Assembly (NCBI RefSeq): GCF_023072615.1
Contig: NZ_JAKNRW010000038.1
Coordinates: 1 to 49,010, forward strand
DNA from: Pseudomonas violetae
Lineage (GTDB): Bacteria > Pseudomonadota > Gammaproteobacteria > Pseudomonadales > Pseudomonadaceae
DNA length: 49,010 nucleotides
Reading direction: 5' to 3'
Both the position numbers and the translations under genes were made by a program. Under the pieces are notes generated by a model, which worked only from the letters and a program-made list of their open reading frames with translations, made no database searches and was not told the DNA's origin. Below, one piece after another: positions 43,301 through 49,010 of this stretch; within the stretch, counting starts at the first letter, position 1; every line of letters starts with the position of its first letter.

Positions 43301-46158
43301 GTCAGGTCCCATTTCGGCAAGTGGATATGCTGACCGATCACGTCGGTTGGGGTGCGCACCTGATAGTCGTCCATCTCATACGTGGCCGGCACCAGGTTGG
43401 TTTGCTGGTATTGCACGCAGTCGAAGGTGTTCATGCGCATCACCAGTGGCTCTGGTGGTCGCTGCTTGGTGATCACCGGCCAGGCGTCTTCCCACAGCGC
43501 CAGAATACGCGCTTGCGGGAAGTGGTAACCGACCTTGTTGTACACCGCGTCGAACTGGATGTTCGCGGCTTTGTAGACCCGTGGACGGTCGGCGGTGAAA
43601 GTCGACGAACCGGTGTAGGACATGCCGTCGATGCGTTCGCCGCTGGCAAACTCGCCAGTACCGGCGCTGCTGGTCAGGCGTTTTTGCCGGTCATCCATGC
43701 AAGGTTCGTAGTAAGGCGCGCCGGCAATGGGCAAGGCGCCATTGGTGCGGAAGGCCCGCGCCACGATCTGGTTGCCCGGCAGCAAGGCGTAGCTTGGGTG
43801 GTCTTTCTTGGCGTGGAAGGCCATCGCTGCCTGTTCCACCTCAGTACCCTCTTCCGGCATGTAGATGGGTTTGGCGCGGGTCACTTCCTTGGAGAAATCC
43901 AGCGAGGTGGTGATGGTGCGGGCTTCACCGCCGGAGGAAAAACCATCGAGCGAGTGCCGGCCCAGGCCGCCATCCCAGCCACCGGATTGCGCCGGGTCGA
44001 GGTTGGCCCACAGTGCGTTGCCGCTGGTTTTCAAAGCCTGGGCCTTGGCTGCATCCAGCATGTCCAGGGGTGGAGTCGGTGGGCGTTGGCCGACCGAAGT
44101 TTCCATGCCACCAATCCAGAATGGATAGCCAGGGTTTTTCAGGCTGCCATCGGCATTGCGGTTGGCTTCGCTGCGGTCCACCAGGGCCAGCGAACCGATG
44201 GCCTGGGCGCCACCGTTGCCACCGTGGTGTTCGCCATCGTCGTCTTCATCATCGTCATCGTCGTGACCGGCCACCAGGGTTTCACCGATTTTCGGTACGA
44301 CCGCGACCTTGCCTGGCATCGGCGCCATCGCCTTACCAGGCAGCGGCACTATCGCCGGAATCGGGGTACCGGCGATGATCTCGCCATCGGGCAAGGCCCG
44401 GGCACCCGCTGCGGGTTTACCGCTTCGCAGGGCATAAGGTTCGCTGTGGTAACCGTCGTCGCCTTGCTGCGAGACTTCGAGTTTGGTGCCTTCTTCAAAC
44501 ACGTCGTGCACCCGCCACATGGCCCACATGCCCTGGGCGAAGTGCGGGTAGAAGTGGCAGTGATAGATAGCATCACCGGCCACGCGGTTGCGGTTGCCAG
44601 AACCACCGTTGGCGATTTCATAGGTGTAGCCGGCGCCCGGACCGATGCCTTGGGCATCCACATAGTCGGAGTTATCGTCGTTGGGGTTGAACAGCCACTG
44701 GTGCCCGTGCAGGTGGAAAATGTGCTGCTCGTGACCGTTGTGAGTATTGCGGAATTTCACGAAGTCGCCGATGTAACTGTGGTTGACGTTGGACGGCTCC
44801 GACGGATACAGCGCCATGGTGGCCTTGACCCCGATCTGGTCGGCGCGCGGGGTTTCACCGGGACGAATATTTTCCAGGCCGGCGTTGGCCGGCACATCCA
44901 CCAACATCGCCACGTCGCCAACGGTGTGCGAGCTGAGGAAGAACTCTTCGTAGGCGCAGGACAGGCAATCGTGCATCGGCCCGACGCCCAGGCGATTGGC
45001 GACCACTTCGGCACCCATGCCGCCAGAGCCATAGTTGATCATGAACGCATCGCGGGTCGGTTCCAGCACGTGGGCCATCACCGGGTCTGCCCAATAAGCA
45101 GGGAATGCCTGGGTTGCAGCGGTTTCATCCTGGAATTGGGAGGCGAAATCGCGGAACGGTTCAAGCCGATTGGGCAGTGCCGGGTTGCGCTTGCCAATGG
45201 TTTCCAGCGGGTAGGTCGAAGGCGCGAAGCTGCCGTCGGCGTTGCTGCCCATGACGATCGCGTCACTCTCGCTGGAAATGATTTCGCTGCCGTCGACCAT
45301 GTTGATGATCGGCGTGCCGGCCTTGCCTTCACGGATCCACGGCTGGCGCTGTGGGTATCGCGCCTGATAGTCGACGATCGGCTGACCCGTCGGGGTACGC
45401 CCGGTGCTGGCCAGGCGCATCTCTTCTTCAGTCACGGTGTTGCGATAGGTGCGGCCGCCCTTGGGCACTACCACTACTTCGCCGAACAGGCCGTTGGCGA
45501 CGTTACCTGCAGCGCCTTCGCCTCCGAAGGTTGCGCCACGGCTGCTGGCGGCGAAGGCGCCTTCGCGTTCGGCATACAAGGTATAGGAGCGGCTCGCGCC
45601 GGGGGAGATCAGGGTGTTGGCGTTGCGTCCGGTGTAGGAGGAAATATCGTCAATGCTGTTGACCGCCTGCATGCCGTTGACCTGGAATCCGATATGGCGG
45701 TCAGTGACCTGTTCATCGACCTTGAAGTGATCGACTGCACCGATCTGCACTTCGCCTTCGATTTCGCCTTCTTCCCCGCTGTCATGGCTGCCGGGGTTGG
45801 CTTGATATGCCAGCAAGTTCTGCAGGTTAATGGTCAGACAATCCCCGGCCGCAACGCGCAGCACCAGGGGGCGCGGACGCTTGTCGGGTCGTAGCGAGAC
45901 CTTGCCCGGCACCGCCGTACCACCCTGTGCCAGTGACCTGTTGTGGTCGTCGACCACATCGCGGCGCAGGGCGAACATCATGCCGTTGACGTTCTGTGCG
46001 CCTAGTCGGTTGAACATCAGCGGCTGGTCCAGCGCCACGACGTTTGCCACCAGATTGCGCTCGCAGCGCAGGGCGGCCTGGGCCATTTCCAGGCCGAACA
46101 TCGGCACCAGAAACAGCAGCAGATTAAGCAGGTGATGAGCGTTGGGTTTGCCGGTCAT
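40333..46158 (-). CDS. mnxG: MnxG, giant multicopper Mn(II) oxidase
   Basis: A 1941-residue secreted protein with a Sec signal peptide (cleavage near AQA at about 28). Copper-ligand clusters are scattered through several cupredoxin-like domains: FHLHGHQW near 479, YHCHFYPHFAQGMW near 531, IGQHIHLPKWD near 940, FTHDHLGPSTHQQ near 1044, HEEEHNVTLHGVKW near 1306, SSHVGLHAQ near 1593 and THILMPSGG near 1823. Size and layout match MnxG of P. putida GB-1, an oxidase of Mn(II). An Asp/Glu/His-rich loop (DDDDDEDDDGEHH, about 630-650) may bind metal. A sigma54 promoter and MnxR-like palindromes precede it. ATG 46158 is preferred to GTG 46164 by ribosome-site spacing. Confidence 0.93.
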   Translation of the reverse strand: MTGKPNAHHLLNLLLFLVPMFGLEMAQAALRCERNLVANVVALDQPLMFNRLGAQNVNGMMFALRRDVVDDHNRSLAQGGTAVPGKVSLRPDKRPRPLVLRVAAGDCLTINLQNLLAYQANPGSHDSGEEGEIEGEVQIGAVDHFKVDEQVTDRHIGFQVNGMQAVNSIDDISSYTGRNANTLISPGASRSYTLYAEREGAFAASSRGATFGGEGAAGNVANGLFGEVVVVPKGGRTYRNTVTEEEMRLASTGRTPTGQPIVDYQARYPQRQPWIREGKAGTPIINMVDGSEIISSESDAIVMGSNADGSFAPSTYPLETIGKRNPALPNRLEPFRDFASQFQDETAATQAFPAYWADPVMAHVLEPTRDAFMINYGSGGMGAEVVANRLGVGPMHDCLSCAYEEFFLSSHTVGDVAMLVDVPANAGLENIRPGETPRADQIGVKATMALYPSEPSNVNHSYIGDFVKFRNTHNGHEQHIFHLHGHQWLFNPNDDNSDYVDAQGIGPGAGYTYEIANGGSGNRNRVAGDAIYHCHFYPHFAQGMWAMWRVHDVFEEGTKLEVSQQGDDGYHSEPYALRSGKPAAGARALPDGEIIAGTPIPAIVPLPGKAMAPMPGKVAVVPKIGETLVAGHDDDDDEDDDGEHHGGNGGAQAIGSLALVDRSEANRNADGSLKNPGYPFWIGGMETSVGQRPPTPPLDMLDAAKAQALKTSGNALWANLDPAQSGGWDGGLGRHSLDGFSSGGEARTITTSLDFSKEVTRAKPIYMPEEGTEVEQAAMAFHAKKDHPSYALLPGNQIVARAFRTNGALPIAGAPYYEPCMDDRQKRLTSSAGTGEFASGERIDGMSYTGSSTFTADRPRVYKAANIQFDAVYNKVGYHFPQARILALWEDAWPVITKQRPPEPLVMRMNTFDCVQYQQTNLVPATYEMDDYQVRTPTDVIGQHIHLPKWDLTAADGSANGWNYEDGVLSPGAVQERIHAIREFNQCQGADPRDGTPTCPKAKNHPFFGQYGRADWVGARTAMQRWFVDPVVNTKGVDRGLGTIFTHDHLGPSTHQQIGLYATVLAEPAGSTWFHAETGEQLYSGARQDGGPTSWQAVVSTGDLDGDGKNDSFREFFLEYSDFQHAYEAGVYVGAGPNGVPNPTAFPATADSFRYAINPPVRNSASNLLDGIIEVQGGMVPGCPSRPCPQAISVDDPGMFVVNYRNEPLALRVYDPNKLGPDGKRGMQADGLAGDLAYAMQSRTDRAIAAMNLAPNLVTSATGPTGGTTLFPPHINRGGAEPGDPFTPMLRTYTGDNVRLRLHAGGHEEEHNVTLHGVKWLQSGSGFGNSSNSGWRASQMVGISEQMGFNAPVSLLSSSAATTGDYLYSMDASIEGYWNGIWGVMRNYTAQRSDLFALPNNPKPAGMRNTVAYEGSCPRISANPNGIGTRPTVQRNYEVVAALANDILSNPLNLTIGDPAGLGQHVGGPLNPAGGTLVFNSRTVNIPQVTVTDPEDGETITIGGQSGPLHDPTAILYVRKSDLDPNTGKLKSGVPVEPLVLRAAAGDCINVTLENRLPLVMPDLTQTAVMQGLVKRDRNSGQGSTIFTNNLIRPSSHVGLHAQLLSYDITKSDGTNVGANPVQTVPPRVGNTGAYPTRTYQYYAGHLEREGKPVTQLGRSVDNINATAVEFGGLNITPADVIKQGQKGLGGAMTILPFGATWVEDARKTNATVTAPGQAVYRDFAMVWQKALNMRWANGRPVEGIAAEGFGVPNDPQDNSSMAINYKAEPLWFRFGLAPDAPFGHAGGAGYGDVPNAHMAYSNALIGGDPQTPVLYVKPGQPFRTHILMPSGGSRGSTFQLDGHVWSVNPFQSEKSDTGGYPMSTPGVGSVRFGYNPMSMYIGARESILPAAHFSFMHPSAGGSNAIPGDYLYRDYGAYGNTSGLWGLLRVTNEPEPAPAP

Positions 46159-46215
46159 GATCACGGGCCTCGATTTGTGTGCTCATTGGAAATACGTCTC
46201 GACAAAAATCACTTC

Positions 46216-46231
46216 AGCAATCGCCATGCCA
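46216..46231 (-). promoter_or_regulatory. Sigma54 promoter of mnxG
   Basis: On the minus strand TGGCATG-GCGA-TTGCT, essentially consensus (TGGCAYG-N4-TTGCW) with both invariant dinucleotides. The predicted start near 46206 gives a leader of about 48 bases. Confidence 0.78.
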
Positions 46232-46301
46232 TAAACCTTTTTCCTTATTTTTCAAACGGTTACCTAAACGATTTGATAAGTCGGGGGAAATCCCCCACCC
46301 A

Positions 46302-46319
46302 TTCCCCAGTTTGCGGGTT
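46302..46319. promoter_or_regulatory. Predicted MnxR operator, proximal degenerate copy of mnxG promoter
   Basis: TTCCCCA-GTTT-GCGGGTT, left half perfect and right half degenerate, 36 bases from the better copy. A G5AAATC5 block lies at 46283-46296. Confidence 0.4.
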
Positions 46320-46336
46320 AACCGATGCCTGCCGGC

Positions 46337-46355
46337 TTCCCCCACAATTGGGGAA
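46337..46355. promoter_or_regulatory. Predicted MnxR operator upstream of mnxG
   Basis: TCCCCCA-CAAT-TGGGGAA, about 115 bases upstream of the sigma54 promoter and directly past the transglycosylase stop codon. It matches the perfect copy at 34283-34300 in 13 of 14 arm positions. Confidence 0.6.
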
Positions 46356-46363
46356 TTCCCCGG

Positions 46364-46975
46364 TCACAGCGGCGAATCAGCGTCCAAGCCCTGCAGACGC
46401 CGGTATTGGCGCAGGACGCTGGGCACATAGCGCTGGGTTTCGGCGAACGGCGGGATCACTCCGCCACGGCTGATCACCGCCTGCGGCCCGGCGTTGTAGG
46501 CCGCCACGGCGAGGGCAATGTCGTTGTCAAACAGCGTCATCAGGCGCTTGAGGTATTTGGCCCCGCCCTGGATGTTGGCCTTCGGGTCATAAACATCCGT
46601 GACCCCCATTTCCCGCGCGGTGTCGGGCATCAACTGCATCAACCCCCCTGCGCCTTTGGGCGAGGTGGCGCCGGAGTTGTAGCTGGACTCGGCCTGGATC
46701 ACCGCATGCAACAGCGCCGCCGGTAACTGGTTGGCCGTGGCCGCTGCCGACACCAGCTCGGCATAGGGCCGCGCGGCAATCATCTGCGGCTGCTGGTCGA
46801 GGCTGACCTGGGCCACCTCAGGCTCACGGATCACCCGTTCATAGTGGCGGCCGGGACGGTGGACATTGGACAGAACGTAGCTGCCCTTGGCGTCGACGGA
46901 AATGAACACATCGGCGTGCGCGACCCCGGCCAGCAACAACCCGCCCAGCAGTCCCGCAGTGAATGACTTGATCAT
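46364..46975 (-). CDS. Periplasmic lytic transglycosylase (SLT domain)
   Basis: A 203-residue enzyme: signal peptide (cleavage near AHA at about 21), a short DUF4124-like N-terminal part (DVFISVDAKGSYVLSNV), then the SLT domain with catalytic Glu in AVIQAESSYN, the GLMQLMPDTAREMG motif, NIQGGAKYLKRLM and AVAAYNAGPQAV. Such enzymes open peptidoglycan so that secretion machines can span it. It is divergent from xcmT1-xcmS and has its own sigma54-like promoter, so a role in building the Xcm machine is plausible. Ribosome site GGGGAGG fixes the start. Confidence 0.9.
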   Translation of the reverse strand: MIKSFTAGLLGGLLLAGVAHADVFISVDAKGSYVLSNVHRPGRHYERVIREPEVAQVSLDQQPQMIAARPYAELVSAAATANQLPAALLHAVIQAESSYNSGATSPKGAGGLMQLMPDTAREMGVTDVYDPKANIQGGAKYLKRLMTLFDNDIALAVAAYNAGPQAVISRGGVIPPFAETQRYVPSVLRQYRRLQGLDADSPL

Positions 46976-46994
46976 TGGTGCCTCCCCTGACCTG

Positions 46995-47010
46995 CCCCGA
47001 AAAATGGGGG
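46995..47010. promoter_or_regulatory. Weak MnxR-site-like palindrome between transglycosylase and xcmT1
   Basis: CCCC-GAAAAAT-GGGG has the right arms but seven bases between them instead of six. It is about 110 bases upstream of the xcmT1 promoter candidate. Confidence 0.25.
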
Positions 47011-47044
47011 TAATGCCCCAATGACAAGTCGTGAACCAGCCGTA

Positions 47045-47060
47045 CGCAAGCACCGTGCCG
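47045..47060 (-). promoter_or_regulatory. Sigma54 promoter candidate of the transglycosylase gene
   Basis: On the minus strand CGGCACG-GTGC-TTGCG. GG and GC are at exact spacing and fourteen of sixteen positions agree with the consensus form. Leader about 59 bases. Confidence 0.6.
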
Positions 47061-47109
47061 CAAGTGCCGAGGCCCGTGATACAGGGGTTGCAGAGCAATG
47101 CCGGGGCAT

Positions 47110-47125
47110 GTGCATGACAATTGCA
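47110..47125 (+). promoter_or_regulatory. Sigma54-like promoter candidate of xcmT1-xcmS
   Basis: GTGCATG-ACAA-TTGCA: the -12 half is perfect and the -24 half has only one G of the GG pair, so it is weaker than the others. The predicted leader is about 32 bases. Confidence 0.4.
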
Positions 47126-47167
47126 TTAGCCTTTCCCGCGACCCTTCCGTCTATGTGTGAGGTCATC

Positions 47168-47617
47168 ATGAATCAGCGTCAGTGTTGTACTGCGCGTAGC
47201 TGTACCCGGCGGGCTCAAAGCGGGTTCACCCTGCTCGAATTGCTGGTGGTGCTGGTGGTGCTCGGTCTGTTGGCCGGCATCGTCGCGCCAAAGTACTTTG
47301 CCCAACTCGGCCGCTCGGAAGTGAAAGTGGCCAAGGCGCAAATCGAAGGCCTGGGCAAGGCGCTGGACTTGTACCGCCTGGAGGTCGGCCATTACCCCTC
47401 GACCGAACAAGGCTTGCAGGCGCTGGTCACCGCGCCCAGCGATGAAACCCGCTGGACCGGCCCCTACCTGCAGAAAAAACTACCCCAGGATCCGTGGGGC
47501 CGTAATTACAACTACCGCTACCCCGGTGAAAACGGCGAGTACGACCTGCTGTCCATGGGCAAGGATGGCCAACCCGGTGGCGAAGGCGAAAACGCCGAAG
47601 TCACCAGTTGGCAATGA
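47168..47617 (+). CDS. xcmT1: XcmT1, GspG-family major pseudopilin
   Basis: A 149-residue pseudopilin: basic leader, cleavage at SG^FTLLELLVVLVVLGLLAG with Glu5, and the complete GspG signature in the soluble part (AQIEGLGKALDLYRLEVGHYPSTEQGLQALV, DPWGRNYNYRYPG and a C-terminal GEYDLLSMGKDGQPGGEGENAE, the GspG calcium loop; key residues Y-LDNG-YP-T-QGL and DPWG). It should be the main pseudopilus subunit. In GB-1 xcmT1 and xcmS form a two-gene operon required for transport of the Mn-oxidizing factor, as here. GAGG ribosome site; ATG 47168 chosen over 47153. Confidence 0.92.
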   Translation: MNQRQCCTARSCTRRAQSGFTLLELLVVLVVLGLLAGIVAPKYFAQLGRSEVKVAKAQIEGLGKALDLYRLEVGHYPSTEQGLQALVTAPSDETRWTGPYLQKKLPQDPWGRNYNYRYPGENGEYDLLSMGKDGQPGGEGENAEVTSWQ

Positions 47618-47631
47618 CAGGAGCGGCGACC

Positions 47632-48819
47632 ATGCGGTTTCATCTCAAGGCAGTGGGCAAGGCCGGCGTCGTGTCGGTGACCGTCGAAGCCCAGGGCGAC
47701 AGCGAGGCGCGGCGCATGGTCGAGGACCAGGGCTTGCGTGTCGTCAGCCTGCAGGCCGACCGACGATGGCAAGCGTTGCGCCTGCAAAAGCGCGAGACTT
47801 TCAACCTGGTGTTGTTCAGCCAGGAGCTGACCACGTTGCTCAATGCCGGCCTGCCGTTGATCGATGCGCTGGAGAGCCTGGCGGAAAAAGAAAACGCACC
47901 CCAGGCCCGCAAAACCCTGAGTGAGCTGGTGCGTTTGCTGTACGAAGGCAAATCTTTCTCCCAGGCATTGGGCCAGTTGTCGGCGGTTTTCCCGCCTCTC
48001 TATGTAGCCTTGGTACAGTCCAGCGAGAAAACCGGCGCCGTGGGCGATGCCCTTGGTCGTTATGTCAGCTATCGCCAGCGCATGGATGAGGTTCGCCAGA
48101 AGATCGTCAGCGCTTCGATCTACCCGATGCTGTTGCTGGTGGTGGGCGGTGGCGTGGTGTTATTCCTGATGGGCTACGTGGTGCCGCGCTTCAGCCTGGT
48201 GTTCGAGGGGCTGGGGTCGAACCTGCCGTGGTTGTCCCAGGTCCTGATGAGCTGCGGGATGTTCCTGCATGCTCACCAGGGTGAATTCTTCGGCGCCCTG
48301 GTGGCCATTGTCGTTGCCCTCGCCTTTCTCCAGCGCCAGCCGGCCTTTCGCCGTGGCGTCGACCGGGTGATCGAAAGACTGCCGGCGGTGCATCAACGGA
48401 TTTTCATGTACGAACTGGCGCGTTTCTACCGCTCCCTGGGCATCCTGCTGCAGGGCGGTATCCCGCTGGTCACGGCCATGGGCATGGTCCGCGGCCTGCT
48501 CACCGTGCCTTCGCGCGTGCGCCTGGACCAGGCATGCGAGCGGGTGCGCGAGGGGCAATCGCTGTCCGCCGCGCTGGAACTCAATCACCTGGTGACTCCC
48601 GTGTCCCTGCGCTTGCTGCGTGCAGGCGAACAGTCCGGCAACCTCGGGCAGATGATGGAACGCAGCGCCGACTTCTATGACGAAGAAATCAGCCGCTGGA
48701 TCGAATGGTTCGTGCGGTTGTTCGAACCGCTGTTGATGACGTTTATTGGCCTGTTGATCGGGGTGATCGTGATCCTGATGTACATCCCTATCTTCGAACT
48801 GGCCTCGAGTATTCACTGA
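47632..48819 (+). CDS. xcmS: XcmS, GspF-family inner-membrane platform protein
   Basis: A 395-residue protein with two GspF/PilC repeats: LVLFSQELTTLLNAGLPLIDALESL and MYELARFYRSLGILLQGGIPLVTAM (each shown in part: FSQELTTLLNAGLPL, LARFYRSLGILLQGGIPL), each followed by YVALVQSSEKTGAVGDAL- or LRLLRAGEQSGNLGQMM-type motifs, and three hydrophobic helices including the C-terminal pair ending FIGLLIGVIVILMYIPIF. The polytopic protein couples the ATPase to pseudopilin assembly. AGGAG eight bases before ATG 47632 supports this start over ATG or GTG codons within xcmT1. It supplies the GspF missing from the xcm/csm operon. Confidence 0.92.
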   Translation: MRFHLKAVGKAGVVSVTVEAQGDSEARRMVEDQGLRVVSLQADRRWQALRLQKRETFNLVLFSQELTTLLNAGLPLIDALESLAEKENAPQARKTLSELVRLLYEGKSFSQALGQLSAVFPPLYVALVQSSEKTGAVGDALGRYVSYRQRMDEVRQKIVSASIYPMLLLVVGGGVVLFLMGYVVPRFSLVFEGLGSNLPWLSQVLMSCGMFLHAHQGEFFGALVAIVVALAFLQRQPAFRRGVDRVIERLPAVHQRIFMYELARFYRSLGILLQGGIPLVTAMGMVRGLLTVPSRVRLDQACERVREGQSLSAALELNHLVTPVSLRLLRAGEQSGNLGQMMERSADFYDEEISRWIEWFVRLFEPLLMTFIGLLIGVIVILMYIPIFELASSIH

Positions 48820-48846
48820 TACACCCACAATAAGGCGGAGATCGAT

Positions 48847-49010
48847 ATGCACATGAAGAAGCTTTTGCTCGCAGTGGCTATTGGCGTAGTTCTGTCGGCA
48901 TCTACGGTATGGGTTCCGGACAGTCTTTCCGGGATGTCGAGCGCTCAGGCGAAAGACGGTGGTGGTGGCGGCGGCGGAGGTAGTGGGGGTGGGGGTGGCG
49001 GTGGCGGTAG
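48847..49010 (+). CDS. Glycine-rich secreted protein, 5' part only
   Basis: Fifty-four residues are visible before the window ends. MHMKKLLLAVAIGVVLSASTVWV is a signal peptide, cleavage likely near AQA at about 35, and the mature part opens KDGGGGGGGG and continues almost purely as glycine with one serine. A GGAG ribosome site six bases upstream and 27 bases after xcmS suggest cotranscription with xcmT1-xcmS. It could be a substrate or accessory of the Xcm pathway; nothing more can be said from this fragment. Confidence 0.7.
   Translation, partial: MHMKKLLLAVAIGVVLSASTVWVPDSLSGMSSAQAKDGGGGGGGGSGGGGGGGG

Noticed and set aside
43012..45894. 960-codon open frame on the plus strand opposite mnxG
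   Set aside because: It is the antisense shadow of MnxG in GC-rich DNA; the translation is His/Arg/Gly-rich without motifs, and MnxG on the other strand has clear copper motifs throughout.

Overview
The window reads as chromosome of a fluorescent-group Pseudomonas. It is GC-rich and dense in genes, carries REP-type inverted repeats and a DUF6124-type small gene, and holds a complete set of the Mn(II)-oxidation genes known from Pseudomonas putida GB-1. Gene identities come from reading translated sequence and from recalled literature; no database was searched.

Left part (1-9066) is ordinary accessory chromosome: a partial DsbD/CcdA-type membrane protein, a DUF2790-like periplasmic protein, a response regulator reduced by in-frame deletion followed by its intact sensor kinase, a GNAT acetyltransferase, YceI, a MATE exporter, a membrane protein of unknown role, a secreted protein built of nine 13-residue repeats, a small cytochrome c, a SAM methyltransferase and a short secreted protein.

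From 9072 to the right edge nearly everything belongs to one functional region for manganese oxidation and outer-surface export. (a) 9072-17511, minus strand: sensor kinase MnxS2, a 935-residue multicopper oxidase, a SCO-cytochrome c fusion, sensor kinase MnxS1 and the sigma54-type activator MnxR. (b) 17793-23419, plus strand: two paralogous secreted proteins (the second with two Ig-like/cadherin-like repeats), a CsgB-like nucleator and an outsized CsgA-like curlin, closed by a terminator. (c) 33473-24468, minus strand, headed by a receiver-only regulator at 34074: a GspE ATPase, PilM/N/O/P-like platform proteins, a lipidated secretin, three pseudopilins (XcmX family) and the curli exporter genes csmE, csmF, csmG. 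(d) 46158-34307, minus strand: the giant oxidase MnxG, a beta-propeller protein, two SCO proteins, a cytochrome c/periplasmic-binding-protein fusion and a PpiC-type prolyl isomerase. (e) 46364-48819: a lytic transglycosylase and the divergent pair xcmT1-xcmS (GspG and GspF homologues), then a partial glycine-rich secreted protein running off the window.

The best new observation is regulatory. Good sigma54 (-24/-12) promoters lie in front of the curlin operon (17719-17734) and mnxG (46216-46231), with further candidates before the xcm/csm operon (34142-34156), the transglycosylase (47045-47060) and xcmT1 (47110-47125). The first three are accompanied upstream by a palindrome of form CCCCA-N4-TGGGG. 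I propose this is the MnxR operator and that MnxS1/S2-MnxR switches on, as one regulon, the Mn oxidase, its copper/electron partners, its Gsp-like export machine and a curli-like amyloid. Genes of the export cluster and the regulators are known in GB-1; the shared operator, and the placing of curlin subunits and two large secreted proteins inside the regulon, are my inference.
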